A DNA stretch of 64,000 nt from Typhlomys cinereus (Eukaryota; Chordata; Mammalia; Rodentia; Platacanthomyidae). The stretch is taken from positions 1,984,001-2,048,000 of the forward strand of contig JALPQD010000214.1 in assembly GCA_023101885.1 (NCBI GenBank), read 5' to 3'. The position numbers were made by a program, and so were the translations under genes. This document shows positions 31,229 to 44,999 of this stretch, piece by piece. Each line of letters starts with the position of its first letter. Position 1 is the first letter of the stretch. Under the pieces are notes generated by a model. The model saw only the letters and a list, made by a program, of their open reading frames with translations, was not told the DNA's origin and ran no database searches.

Positions 31229-32115
31229 TCTGGAGGGATGGCTCAGTCAGTAAGGAGCCTCCACAAAACCATAAGGATCTAATTTTGAATTTTCAGCACT
31301 CGTGTGAAAAGCTGGGCATGGGCTCCCTTGCCCTTCATGGTACTTCACATCTGGAGTCTATGAGCTCCTTTTCTGTCTTTCCCTGGTCCTCATGGTCTGT
31401 GAGTCTTAGGGGCTCTCTAACCGCTCATCAATTCACATTCTTTCTGTCCTTTAGTAAATTCTGCCTTAAACAAACAAATGGACAAAAAAAAAAGCTATAC
31501 ACGCACCTATAAACACACCTGGGGGGGGGGGAGGAATCAGAGACAGGAGAATTCCTGGAGTTTGCTGATCTCCAGGTTCAGTAAGATACTCTGTCTCAGA
31601 AAATACAGTGTGTGGCATTATTGATTCAGGGAGGCCCTAGCCTGCGCTCCCGAATCCAGGAGGTCTGGCTACAGACAAAGCCTGAACAAGTACGGACATG
31701 CCCTGGACACGTCCCATTAGGGGAACCATGCAGGTGGAAGGATGAACAACCAATGGGAAATGGCCATCTAACCTGCCTCTGCAATGGACACCTAGTAAAC
31801 AGCTAAATGATTGGTAGCTACCCCTCCCCCAGGGAGAGGTGGCAACACCTGATTGGACCCTTGACCCTATATAAGCTCAAGTCCTTCTTTAAATAAAGGA
31901 GTCTGCCCACAGCTCCTCCTCTGCTCACTTCTCCCCTGTCTCCAGGTGTCTGTGTGGGGATTCTGTGCAGCTCAGCCCCTCCCCTCCGAGCCCAGAGGCC
32001 CCTGCTGATTTCCCCCCTCTTCTCCCGGCTGGCCTGGCGGGGATTCGGCAACAACAGTGGACAGCAGTAAAAGAAGATCCTAAATATCATCTCATAAACA
32101 CATTGACATCCTCCC
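31229..32115 (+). mobile_element. B4-type SINE interrupted by solo LTR
   Basis: Head CTGGAGGGATGGCTCAGTCAG and AAAGCTGGGCATGG at the left. An inserted or diverged stretch spans 31340-31510 and includes runs of A and G. Then come GAATCAGAGACAGGAGAATTCC, CCAGGTTCAGTAAGATACTCTG and CTCAGAAAATACAGTG. After the LTR it resumes with GGACAGCAGTAAAAGAAGATCC and TTGACATCC, which is how B4 tails continue. The host element confirms both LTR boundaries. Confidence 0.7.
31611..32053 (+). mobile_element. Solo LTR, class II ERV-like, 6-bp TSD
   Basis: A 443-bp element starting TGTGGCATTA and ending TTCGGCAACA (TG...CA). It is flanked by a perfect 6-bp duplication ACAGTG at 31605-31610 and 32054-32059. Internal promoter and processing signals are TATATAA at 31868-31874 and AATAAA at 31892-31897, so it is plus-oriented. 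A 6-bp duplication is usual for ERVK/betaretrovirus-like elements. No gag, pol or env is present, so it is a product of LTR-LTR recombination. It inserted inside a B4 SINE. Confidence 0.82.
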
Positions 32116-32419
32116 AAAAGAAGCAAAAATGATTTCCACATAATATTATCCAACCAAAGTCAAGCACTCAATAAATGTGTGGCTGGATAAACATACAAAA
32201 AAGAAATTAATGTGGGATATAAATATATATAAGGAGGCATAAGAAACCCTACAAACAATGGAGGAAAATCATCTAGATGTCTATAAGAATGTTTTCATTT
32301 CCTTCATTGATTTGAATTAACAGTAAGCACTAATATCTAAGGACAATTATAAATTTAATGTGCCATGAAGGAATTTTAATTAAATCTTATAAAGAGTAAT
32401 TTAAGTAAGAATGTTTCAT

Positions 32420-32580
32420 CATATTGAAGAAAGCACTCCAGTGGTGAGATCTAGCCTCAATACGTGTGGACAAGGGTGAGCACCCCAGCACACACACATA
32501 CACACACAAGTGCACACACACATACACACGATACACACATGCACGTGCAAACACATGTGCACGCACACATACTCATAGCA
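32420..32580 (+). mobile_element. SINE 3' tail with CA-rich tract
   Basis: AGTGGTGAGATCTAGCCTCAATACG leads into an imperfect ACACATAC repeat (32491-32570). This resembles the GACCTCTGGCCTCCACACAC tail of B4-class SINEs. The head was not found. Confidence 0.4.
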
Positions 32581-32904
32581 TTTAATAAAAGGATATGTTT
32601 TCAGTGAGTATTTAAAAATAAAAATGTTTTCATAAATTAAAAAAACAAACAGAAAAAAGTGAGGCGAGACAAAATTTATAAAAGGAGATTATCACAACAC
32701 AATAAATACCAATAATGTAATAACAGAGAAACATGATAGGAAGCTAGGAAGGAGTGCTTCGTGGTAATAGATTTGTAAAGAAAAAACTGAGAGAATAAAA
32801 TCACTAGTAAATGTCCTAATATGGATTAATAGCAACTGGGTGACATTTGCCTCACACAATGCATAGACAGCATAGAATAGCCTGCACACAATAACAGGTC
32901 CTTT

Positions 32905-33120
32905 TTATTGCATTTTTTCTTTTTGCTCTTTGTTTTTTTAATGTGTGCACATGAATATAGTGATTTTATAATATTTTCAACCCTTAGTCCTAAATCCCAA
33001 ATTCCCTCCTTTTCCCCTTACAACCTTTCATCTCTCCTGCCAAACTCCCTCCTATTTTCAAATCTTTTTGTCTGTGTGGCCCACTGTGTTTCATCTAGTC
33101 TGTGATAACGTATGCATTAA
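32905..33120 (-). mobile_element. Old LINE-1 3' UTR fragment
   Basis: Antisense Lx-like 3' UTR: A-tail complement TTTTTTAATGTG, CCCTCCTTTTCCCC..ACAACCTTTCATCTCTCC, and TTTTTGTCTGTGTGGCCCACTG near 33065. Family from memory of rodent LINE-1 tails. Confidence 0.5.
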
Positions 33121-36100
33121 GGACAGCTAAAGAACTTCAGCTCAGGATTTTTAGATTATGCTTATACTAAGCCACATATGGAAGAGGAAAGGTCAAGAAA
33201 TATATAATAACTTGTTTAGAAAATATGTATCTCTCCATCGCAGTGCTTCATGTTGTTCCAACTCTTCTAAAACATCGATGGGATGACACTTCATCAACAA
33301 AGATCAAAGAAAGACAGATTATCTTTCCAAGGAAATTCCTATTTCTCTGATAAAGGAGAGAACAAGCAAGCAGCATAAACTCCCCAAACACACTACAGCA
33401 ATTTACCTCACAAAGCTGGAGAAAGATTGTTTTTTTGTAAGGTATATGAGTCAATTGTTCTATTCTTCAAGGATGTGCTAATTCTTTCATGTCACCACAA
33501 ATGCAATCTTCCAATTTATTTTTGCACTAAGTATCACTTCTTATCTATAACCCAAAATAGTTACTACCCTCCCTCTCTTGGCACATGCCTACTTCTCTGA
33601 CACATTTCATCTGTTCTCTACAATACAAACCTAATATTAAAATGGATCAGCAACAAAAAAGAACAAAGCTAAGCTTTATCAATTTTGACTAAACATTTTG
33701 ACAATCAGGACTGCCCAAAGAGAGGTAATTTCATATTTACATTTACCTGTTGTCCCAAAATACTTTGAAGTCATTATTCTTTAAATATTCAAGGTTATAG
33801 CATTTCTGGTTGAGTTATAAAAACTAGTAAATGAAAACACATGGTTTCTTTAGAGTTCTGCTTTATTTGTAATGATGTTGAGCCAAACATCTGTCTCAAT
33901 CAGCAGCAAATCATAGGAAGCAGGAGCTGGGTGGTCTCCAAATTTTATGGTGATTAAAAAGAATGACAGTCCATGTTTGTATTCTCTCTGGCTCTGATTT
34001 TCTGACTCCTATTATCAGTGAATAGATAAAAAATGAAAAGAAGCAAGAAAAGAAAGAAAGAAGGATAGAGTGAAGAAAGAAAGGAGGGAAGAGAGGATAG
34101 AAGGAGGGATGAAGGAAGGGAAGAACAGAAAAATTTTGTGAGATGAGTGTTTGATCTCAAACATTTGAAAGAGCAAGTCATCCAGATGACATGTATTTCT
34201 TAGGTCCAGAAATAATTTCCCCATTCAAAAACAAAACAAAAATAAAAAAGAACCTAAAAGAATTTTTCTCGAGATGTGAAATTTCTCACTTAACAAACCC
34301 TTTTAGTTTGAATGTGAGCAATATAACTTCCTTTAACTGACATTTTTATTTAACCTAGAAACATCCCATAAATATGCTCAGTGATTAGTCGTGTATGTCA
34401 GGATTTGTCTAAGACAGAACTGGGTTTGCCATTGTTATCCCAAGGTCACTGTTAGTCTTACTATGCTTCTCTCTCCTAAGTATCCTTGTGTTGGAAAAAA
34501 TTTCTATGACCATGCAACCAAACTAAGTGCATTTGAAACCCCTGGTCCTGATTAAAACCAGTGGCTTGAAACCAACATGTGAAAACCCTTGAATACCAAG
34601 CCCAGGAACACACAATTTAACAAGTCCTTTCTTCTCCCAGGTAATGATCACTAATAATAAAATCTGAGAATTTGCAATAGTGTATAATAAAGGCTACCAG
34701 ATTTCCATAAGGAGAAAGCTGGGTAGACTTACTGCTCTTATTTCTGCAACTATGTGATGCTCGCCTGCATCTTCTGATCACTGCAAGCTTTATGCAATGC
34801 AACAGGAAATAGGACTCAGTCATCAAGCCACATAAGAGCAATAGACCAGCGATAGATACTAACAAGTAAATGGAAAATACAATATGTTTTGAGAAGTTTC
34901 AAGATGGGTTTAACTGGAGGATGCTGTGACATTGGAAGTTAGGAAAGAGTATCTAAAGTGAGTGAAATCTAAGCTGTTGGGCATGAGAGCGAAAATAGTA
35001 TATTCAAGCTGGAGCAAAAGTTCCAGGCAATGACTCAGAAGTCACAGAAAGCATGACATTTGGAGATAACAGAAACTGTTCAGGAATTCTGGCTCCTGCA
35101 GTTGGGGTGGTAATAGTAAAGGTGGCTGGAGAGTAGAATATGAAGAAAGTAATAACAGACATAAATGAGTGTACCTGTATTGTATGGGTCACCGGAGCTT
35201 TGGATAAGGGATAGAATTCATTTGCTTTAAGTACAAGAAGAGAATGAATCAAGGCATGAATTTCATGTCACAATCATGAGTCTAGGCTTGGGCATGAGAC
35301 ATAAGGACAAGTTTCCTGAGGTTTCCCTCCAGCTAAAACAGATGCTTAAAGTGAGAAAGCTAGTTCCTGCTACAGCCATCCTAGGATCAAGGCCCCCAAA
35401 TTGCAAAGTCTTGACCATGTCACTGACAAACTAATTTAAGGGGAAAAAAACATTGGGATTGGCATACAAGAAAAGAGAATAGAGCTTTATTATTTATGTC
35501 TCTTTCTTTACTAACAATGAACCTATCCCTAGGGGATTTATGAAGACTTAATTGATAAGCCAGATGAATATTATGAAAAGACTTATAAACTTATTCTAAT
35601 CAACATTTTCCCATCTTGGTACTGACGCTTGAATTCAGAATATTGACCACACTTAGCAAATGTTCCACTACCCCCACCAAGCATCCTTTTATTTGTGATA
35701 TGGAAGCCTATCTAACTAACCTAGATGAAATGGAGGCTTTTTATATAAATGTGTTGGTGTATTCCATATAATCCAATTAAGCTCTGAACAGTCAGTTTCT
35801 AGAAAAACAGATCTTCAACCAAGGTTCAGGAATAACCTGAACCAGGACTTCTGATACCATTTCCATGATCCCCGGATACTCGTTGCTGCTTCTCCTCATG
35901 GGCTGGCTCCTACCCTTCCTCGAAGCTGATGGATTCCTGCACCCAAGGGAAAATGACAAGATGATTCCCAAGCTTCTATCTTTTAGCTTCTTCTCTCCAA
36001 ATGGAACTGGAACATGCTTCTTCAATATTAAAATGGGAATCTCACTATGTATCACAATATACTCCTGTAGTCCTATCCACTCTGAAGCCTCAGCCCAGGA

Positions 36101-37639
36101 GAAAAAAAAAAAAAACTCAATCCATTTCCATGAATAAAACAGGAGTTCTGAGTAGCCAAAGCAAGAGGTAACCACCTTAATGATCTCTCTTCACAGGAGA
36201 GCCCCTGGAAAATTTTAAACAAGAAAAAAACAGAGAGAGAAAAAGAGAGGTGAATAGAAGAAAAATATGAGAAAAAAAGAGAAATAATTAAATTTGTACT
36301 GTAACAAGACCACTCTAGTTTTAAGCTAGAGCTCCAGATGAGGATAAGTATCATAAATGTGTGTGATGACATAGTCATAGAGCCCAGATAGTATGGTACA
36401 AATGAGGTTAAAGTTCTTAATAAGTATCATAAATCAATTCCCTGTAATAAGTCCTCCTTATCAAACTACAACCACATCTTAACTATGTGTTCTTAATGTG
36501 GGTAGACAGAATAGGGTATATAACTACAGTATTAGATCAAGACTTTGGAAAGAGATTAATCAACTTGCTAGTTATTACTATAATCTAACCTCTTTATTTC
36601 AAATTCTAGTCTTAAAAGTTCTAGTCTTAAAAAAAGGCATCATGTAATGCTGAGGTTAATACTAATCCAATATGTATTAAACCAAAATTGATTAATAGCT
36701 TGGAAGTTTTGTAGGATATAAAATATAAAATGTGAAAGGCCATTGATGAATCTTAATATGTTCCTATCAATCAATATATTTGAGTTGAAACTCATTTACT
36801 ACATGTTTCAAATAAAGAACATAGTTCATTAGAAATCAATGGTAGATGAAGCCTTAAGCTATATTAAGATGCCAGTTAATGAAAATAAACTTCTAGAACT
36901 AAAAGCATAATCATGAAACCAAAGAAAGATCAAATATAATTATGTATTACAGCAAAAGTAATTAACATAAGTGAATTTCCTTGTTTAGTATTAGTATAAC
37001 TGAGGGGCAAATCAGATGCCTTAACTATTATTGATATGAATTTCAGATGTACAAGATTTTTCTGTCTGATATCTAAATCTGTTCTGGTTGACATTTCTTC
37101 AAGGTCTGTCTGCAACTCAACATATCAGAGAGAGAAAAGACAATGATGGGAGATTAGGGTAAAAAACAGGAGAGGAAAGGAGGAAGAAAAAGAGAAAGAG
37201 GCTGATTTTCTCAATGTCAACTAATAAAAACTTACTGTGTCTACTTTGGTCAGCCTCATGCTGGAACTGACAAGCAAAGTGGATAGAACTTATTACTGCC
37301 AACTAAGGAAGTACTTGGAAACTGTCCTCAAGGGCACTGAATGAGATTTGACCTGGAAAATAGCAAGCTTACCACTGATTTATTTGCCTGGGGATAAAGC
37401 ACATAAGAAAGAAAGGAGAAAACAGAATGCCACGCAGAATTTTACCAGATCCTCCTTCCTATTCCTCCCAAAAGTTAAATTGTTAAATATTTTGAAGCTA
37501 AAAGATATAACCCATTAGGTTTATATAATTATGTGGTATACTTGGAAGTATACCATATTCATATGTATTATGTTACTTAGATTAGCTTCTAATAACATTT
37601 GAGAATGAATGTTATAGCAGTTACTCTGCATTGTTGCTG
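33121..37639. other. Long AT-rich unique stretch, no gene seen
   Basis: About 4.5 kb without a recognisable exon, RNA gene or clear young repeat. A purine-rich GAAAG/GGAAG run lies at 34036-34125. The 90-codon frame at 35865-36137 starts with a signal-peptide-like MIPGYSLLLLLMGWLLPFLEADG, but it runs into a poly-A-encoded lysine tract and has no family likeness. I treat it as chance. A 15-base repeat (TTCTAGTCTTAAAA twice) is at 36604-36632. Confidence 0.45.
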
Positions 37640-38040
37640 ATAGAACCATAATAACACAATTTAAGACCACAAGGACTTTATTTTTTCTTATGATTCCTGG
37701 CTACAGTTGTTGATCTAGCTTGGCAGGAGAACTCACACCAACACCAGGACTAAGGCACTAAGGACCATCTTCACAAAGATGAGAGAGGGATCATCCGTAC
37801 TTGCCAGACCAGAATGTCTAGCCAAGTATACACAAGGATGCCAACTCACCAGCTCCCTGTATTTTATTCACCTGTCCAGGGCCTAGTTCCACCTACCATA
37901 GGCTGGCCTTCCCCCTCAACTATATAATCTCCTACAGGTTCACTCTGGGCTTAACGCAGCTACTAATTCTCTACAGATGTGCCCAGAGCTCATGAACCCT
38001 CAGCCATCAAGTTGATAACTGTATCTAACTATGGCAAGTA
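37640..38040 (-). mobile_element. MaLR LTR
   Basis: Antisense. ACTTTATTTTTTCTTATGATTCC near 37676 and the GCCTTCCCCCTC..AATCTCCTACAGG..ACTCTGGGCTTAACGCAGCTACTAATTC order parallel the copies at 45655 and 56125. It ends CAAGTTGATAACTGTATCTAACTATGG, the reversed LTR start. Confidence 0.6.
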
Positions 38041-38074
38041 TTATCAATATTTCCCCATTTTCTTATATACAGAG

Positions 38075-38361
38075 GTTTGTTGAGTGTATACATGTTGTCT
38101 GCATGTGTGTAGGCAAATATGTACATGCATGTGGAAGTCCAAGTCAATAACACCCTGTTCTTTCTTATCCTTTGTGAGACAGGGTTCAAATCAACCCAGA
38201 ATGCAACAATGTGACTAGTCTTTCTAGCCAGCTGGCTCCAAAGATTCTTAGTCTCTACCTTCCAAGACTAGAATTACACCCAGCATTTGGATTTATTCCA
38301 CAGAAACAAATTCCAGTCTTCTTGCTTGTACATCAAACACTTTAACCACTTCAGAACCCAG
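38075..38361 (-). mobile_element. B4/RSINE-type SINE
   Basis: Antisense. TG-rich start, TGTGAGACAGGGTTCAAATC near 38174, TAGCCAGCTGGCTCC, ATTACACCCAGCATTTGG and TTTAACCACTTCAGAACCC at the head. Diverged. Confidence 0.6.
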
Positions 38362-38529
38362 GAGTTATCACCATTTCCCATGTGAACAAATGGGCTTAGA
38401 GACAATAGAAAATAACTCATTGTATTCACAAATTTCTAACACAAAAATCATCTAAGAAATTGAAAAAATACTGATGCTTGTGTCACCAACCTAGAGAATA
38501 AGATTGAACTAGTCTCCATAGCCTGAGTC

Positions 38530-38825
38530 TCTGCCTGCCTGCCTTCCTTTCTGCCTTCTTTACTCCTTTATCCCCTTCTTCCTTCCTTCCTTCCTTCCTT
38601 CCTTCCTCTTTTCCTTCCTTCCTTTCTTTCTTCCTTCCTTCTTCCTGCCTTTCTTTTCCTCCCCTTTCTGTCTTTTTCTTTCTTTCTTTCCTTCTTTCTT
38701 TCTCTCTTTCTTTCCTTCTTTCTTCTTTCTCTCTCTTCCTTTCTTTCCTTCTTTCTCCTCTTTCTTTCTTTCTTTTTTTTCTTTCTTATTTATTTTCTCT
38801 CTCTCTTCCTTTTTCTCTTTCTTGT
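38530..38825. repeat. 300-bp polypyrimidine (TTCC/TTTC) tract
   Basis: Almost pure C/T on the plus strand with TTCC units (38578-38610) passing into TTTC and CTCT units. The 95-codon lysine/glutamate-rich frame on the other strand is an artefact of this repeat. Such mirror-like tracts can form triplex DNA. Confidence 0.95.
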
Positions 38826-38935
38826 TCATGAGACAGGTTTTTACCATGCATCCAAGCTAGTCTCAAACTTGAAGTCTTCCTTCCTGAGCCTCCCAAGTGC
38901 TGATATAACCAGGGTAAGCCCTCATGCCTGATCAT
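38826..38935 (-). mobile_element. B1-like SINE fragment
   Basis: Antisense 7SL-derived sequence: CATGAGACAGGTTTTTACC, AAGCTAGTCTCAAACTTGAAG, CTTCCTGAGCCTCCCAAGTGC. The polypyrimidine tract to the left occupies the place of its A-tail complement, suggesting the tract grew from that tail. Confidence 0.75.
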
Positions 38936-40689
<1,754 letters not shown>

Positions 40690-40871
40690 TCTTTTCTAGT
40701 ATATATATATGTGTGTTTGTGTGCTGTCAAGGTGTAACTGTGGAGGTCAGAGGATAACTTTTGGGAAGCCATTTCTTTCTTTCTACCTTTATATGGGTTT
40801 CCAAGGATTGAGCTTGAGTTGTTAGGATTGCACAGAAAACACCTTTATCCACAGAGACATCTCACCAGCCC
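40690..40871 (-). mobile_element. B3-like SINE
   Basis: Antisense. TGTGGAGGTCAGAGGATAAC near 40739, TTTCTTTCTACCTTTATATGGG, CAAGGATTGAGCTTGAGTTG, and head ACAGAGACATCTCACCAGCCC. This is the B3 order of rodents (AGGTCAGAGGACAAC, TTCTCTCCTTCCACCATGTGGG, GGATTGAACTCAGG, GAGCCATCTC). Confidence 0.8.
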
Positions 40872-41114
40872 AATTCAGTATTGATGTTGTAGTAGTAAGT
40901 GCCGGGATGCTCATCTTTATACATTCACCATTACACATTCAGATGTTATTTCTGCAGGAAAAATTCTAACTACAGATGCAGAATCAAAAAATATGTACAA
41001 CTAACATTTGTGATATTGCCAAGGTGTCTTCCATTAATGTAAATTTTTGCTTCTATTCTTAGTTTATGAGAATATGATGCATCAGTTTCTCATATCCTCA
41101 TCAACTTCAAACAT

Positions 41115-41460
41115 TAAGATTTACATGCCATAGTTAGGCACAGATGTCAACTTGACAGTTGAGGGTTTGAACTCTGGGCACATTCATGAAGAATTAGTGG
41201 TTGGGTTAAGCCCAGAGCAGACCTACAGGAGCTTGTCTGGCTGATGGGGAAGGCCAGGTGGGTGGGATTAAGCCCTGGAACAAAATACAGAGAGTTGATT
41301 GAGAGAGTCGGCATCCTTGTGTACACTTGGCCAGACATGCTAGTCTGGCAAGTAAGAATCATCCCTCTCTCAGAGATGGTGTGGCCAGTTCCCTTGGCCC
41401 TGGTGTTGGTGCATGCTCTTCTTAACTCATAAACAGAAGAAATTTGCTAAATCATGATAG
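41115..41460 (+). mobile_element. MaLR LTR, same family as 54.07 kb
   Basis: TTAGGCACAGATGTCAACTTGACAG at the left, GGACCCTGG-like centre, CAGAGATGGTGTGGCCAGTTCC and CCTTGGCCCTGGTGTTGGTG. It is nearly colinear with 54074-54461 over about 330 bases. The GTCAACTTGAC start is the sense version of the ends of the antisense MaLR copies. Confidence 0.65.
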
Positions 41461-41700
41461 AAGAAGAGGGACCTAGGCAAAGCCAAGGAATCTTCCTATA
41501 TAAAAGAGGTAAAGATGAAAGTGTGGAGTTACCAAGAGGCAAGATACTAGGAAAGAAACGATAGCACAGAGAGAGAACTTAAGAGGCCTGCAAAACTTCT
41601 CCTCTCCAGTATTCAATTGAGTATCAATTATCATGCATACAAAAATCACTAGTAAGCAGCAATAATATTCAGATCTCTACATGATATAATATTGCACTTA

Positions 41701-42075
41701 ATTTCCATTAGTTTCTTATTGTTGTGACAAAGTATTAAAAAAAACTCATGGAAGAAAATTTTATTTTGGCTCATAGTTTGAGAGCTTTAAATCCATCTCT
41801 AGTTGGCTCTCTGCTTTGCAATCTGGTAAGACAGAGTGCATGATGGGAAGTGTGTATTAAAGTTGCTCACTTCATGGTGACTAAGAAACAAAGTAAAGGA
41901 GAAGCAATAGGAGCCCCCCCAATCCTCAAAAGGATATTCCAACATGACCCAACTTCCTCCAACTATGCCCCACCTCCCCTACAGTACCTCAAAATCATAG
42001 TCTTTAAGAAATATATAATAGTCAAACCATATTTTCTCCTCAAGAGGATCATGATGGTTCAGAGAACCAAGGATC
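41701..42075 (-). mobile_element. MaLR (ORR1-like) LTR
   Basis: Antisense: CCATTAGTTTCTTATTGTTGTGACAAAG, AAATTTTATTTTGGCTCATAG, CATGACCCAACTTCCTCCAAC and ATGCCCCACC. Same layout as 9295-9645. Confidence 0.65.
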
Positions 42076-42638
42076 CAGACTCTGTGTTGACCAATTTATC
42101 ATCCCCAGTTTACATGGTTAAAGGTGACCTGCCACTGGGAAACTGAGAAGACAAAAAGATGTGTGTTTCTTTCAAGGACATGATCCAAAAATTATATACA
42201 TGTTTACTACTCAAATTCCATAGGCGAGAATGAGGTCAATGGTCAAACTTTGCAGTGAGAAAAGATAAAAACGTGTGTTTTTTACTGGGAAACTATGCTC
42301 AGTGAAGTTTATAGTACTCCAGATAAAAAGAGTGAATAAATATAGGAAAAATCTCTGCCAAAGCAACTTTGTAACTGAGGGAAAATATGCAAGATTAAGA
42401 GACATGAATCAAGGATCACAGTCTTAATTCAACTTGATTAAATCAAATATTTGAACCATACTTTATTATCTACATCAGAGATCTTAGTGATTCTTCTAAA
42501 CTGTTCTGAAAAGAAGGAAAGGAAAGCCCAAAGATCTAGAGAGTTCCGTGCTAATCTTTCAGTTAAATGCTATCCTTTACTAGATAGGTTGATCTTTTCA
42601 GGGGTTGCTAAGCCTGCTGTTTACCAAGCCAGGCTAAC

Positions 42639-42679
<41 letters not shown>
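42639..42679. repeat. (TTA)n microsatellite
   Basis: About 13 TTA units, nearly perfect, ending TTACTAAC. Confidence 0.95.
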
Positions 42680-42918
42680 TAACTTTGCCCAGAACAGAAG
42701 CAGCAGAATCATACTTCATTGCACATGACAGACAAAAATTCTCCATCCACAGCGAATAAGCTGCTCTATTTCGATGCCATAACTAGAATTTTTCCTCTAT
42801 GAATCCCAGTAATGTATATTGGGGTGAAAGGACAGAGTTGTACCATTTATACAGAAACACAAGTTGGTTCAGCATTGAAAATAATTATCTTTCTCTCATG
42901 GTAAAGAAACCTCTTCTC

Positions 42919-43126
42919 GGGGCTGGAGAGGTGGCTAAGGTTTAAGCCTCTGCCTTGCAGGCGGAAGGTCCTGAGTTCAGATCCTAGACCCCATGTATAG
43001 ATGCCTGGCAGAAGTTGGGGCAGCCTGCGTTTCTGGTCTTGGTAGGGCGGAGCCTATGAATCCTGGGGCAGAATAAACAAGGAGGAGGTGGAGGTATCCA
43101 TGGTGGTTCCCGAATTCGCCCATGGT

Positions 43127-43178
<52 letters not shown>

Positions 43179-43223
43179 TATACATACACGCACTTACAAT
43201 TGAATAAATAATAATAATAATAA
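42919..43223 (+). mobile_element. Full-length young B2-like SINE
   Basis: Starts exactly at GGGGCTGGAGAGGTGGCTAAGG (A box about 42931). B box GAGTTCAGATCC is at 42973-42984. Body CTGGTAGGGCGG-type and TTCCCGAATTCGCCCATGG are followed by about 22 CA units (43130-43173), then ACAATTGAATAAATAATAAT. Target-site duplication is AAAGAAACCTCTTCTC at 42903-42918 versus 43224-43239 with one mismatch. This variant keeps the GAATAAACAAGGAGG segment. Confidence 0.95.
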
Positions 43224-43722
43224 AAAGAAACCTCTTTTCTTCCTTGTTGCCTTGATTTTGAAATGAAAGGAAGCTAGTTTTAATTAACAAAAGTTAATAC
43301 TACTAATTAGACATTTGTTCTATTTCCATATGTACATACAAATTTACTTAAAAATATCCATCACTGCCTCTACAAGAGACTATAAAAGAAGCTCTGTTTT
43401 TCTGCATGCAGAGCTCAAATTATCACAGAAATTAAGCCACAATAGACAAGATGTTTATTCATGTTTTTGTGTATATTCCGTTCCTTTCAAAGTATTGCAA
43501 AATCTGGGAATGGTTTGTCCAATAAAATACAACTTAGCCATTGTTTAAATTTCTAATACCAGTAATAATGAGGGAATAATAATTACGATTTTAAAACATG
43601 TTTTTTTTTAATTTTATTACCAATTATTTCATTTTAATCAATGAAAATATCTGACAGAAAATGATTTATTTCCTAAGAATGATTTAAGTTTTGGACTTAT
43701 ATGTATGACTCTTACCAAGCAT

Positions 43723-43753
43723 ATTAAGTGATGACATTAAGTCATCACTTAAT
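43723..43753. repeat. Perfect 13-bp inverted repeat
   Basis: ATTAAGTGATGAC, a 5-base spacer ATTAA, then its exact reverse complement GTCATCACTTAAT. It could extrude as a hairpin or mark a transposon or small-palindrome event. No associated element or gene was seen. Confidence 0.9.
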
Positions 43754-44279
43754 AGTAATGACAAACTACCCTAATATCTCCTATTATGAACCTGGGACAT
43801 TAGTACATGTAAGACTGTAAAATATGAAGGAAAGAAAAAAGACTTGAGATCTATATGGGACTATAGATATCAGTCTGGAAGTAATGGTGATTCATTTGCC
43901 TTGTTCATATATATGTGTTACATATATGAGTCATGCATGTGCATACAGAGAAGTTAGAGGTCTGTGATTATGTTCAACTTAAATAAATCCACATTCTTTA
44001 TTATATTTTACAATCATGTAAGATGATGGCTAATCTGATTCATCTTACATTACCTAATAGAATGAAAGGAAACTTGAAAAACCCTAGGAGACTTAGAATT
44101 ACAGCTAAAAATTTCCTTAAGATATTATGAAACTTCCTCCTAAAAAACAGATTTCTTTATGTGTATGTGTACATGTGTGTACAGGTGCATGCAAACATAT
44201 ATGTGCATGTATACAGAAGACAGAAATCAACCACAGGAGTTATTCCTCAGGCACTACATTCCTTGTTTAGTTTTTTCCC

Positions 44280-44810
44280 CAAACTGATTTTTTATTAATA
44301 AATTTTGTTCTTTGACAAGTTTATACATGTACATGATAGATTCTGATTAATTCTGATTACTTTTCCCCACCTTGCTATTGTTCTCCTACTCCCTCCAGCT
44401 CCTTTCCCCCTACAAATCTGTTTCCCTCTTTCCCATGGGGTGTGTGTGTGTGTGTGTGTGTGTGTGTATTCTGCCTTGTCTGCCTCTAAGTTTGACCAGG
44501 GTTGTTTGTGTGACCATGGGACCACTGGTTTAGGACTATCTATTGGAACGTGGTGGGCTCATCAGTGGATAGACGATTGAATACTATACCTCCCCTTCTC
44601 CAAGTATCTGGTACTGTTAAGTGGTAGGGCCATATGAAGTCCTCCCCTACCCATAACTTCCTGCTGCGGAGGCCAGTCTTGTACAAGCCCAGTGCCTCCT
44701 GTGAGTTCATGATTCCTATACCCATGTCATATTTAGCAGGTGTCTCTATTTTCAGCCCTTCTCTCTCACCTCCTTTTTTCTGCCCTTAGTTGTGTGATCT
44801 GAAATCAGAG
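44280..44810 (-). mobile_element. Old LINE-1 (Lx-like) 3' UTR fragment
   Basis: Antisense. A-rich tail complement TTTTTATTAATAAATTTTG, CCCTCCAGCTCC..CCCTACAAATC, TTGACCAGGGTTGTTTG, CTGCTGCGGAGGCCAGTC, GTCATATTTAGCAGG and TTTTCAGCCCTTCTCTC. It carries a TG repeat at 44441-44467. Rodent Lx tails have this order, but I cannot name the subfamily. Confidence 0.6.
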
Positions 44811-44999
44811 CAGTCAGTTGCCACCCTATCAGCATCATGTGCAATCACAGATCTCTGCATTCACTTCCACAAGGAGAAGCTTCTCTGATTAAATTTGAGA
44901 GTAGCTTTTGTTTGTGGGTACAAATATGGATATTTAGAAGGCAATTAGAAGCCATATCAATCTGGTTAAACAGCAGTAAGAGCCCCCCTTCTCCCCCAC

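Noticed and set aside
32461..32580. CRISPR-like regular repeats
   Set aside because: The ACACATAC pattern is a simple CA-rich repeat. There are no spacers, and the genome is mammalian.
35865..36137. Frame with a signal-peptide-like start (secreted protein candidate)
   Set aside because: No homology recognised, it runs into an A-run encoding lysines, and there is no exon structure. Likely chance.
38560..38847. Lysine/glutamate-rich 95-codon frame
   Set aside because: It is the complement of a polypyrimidine simple repeat.
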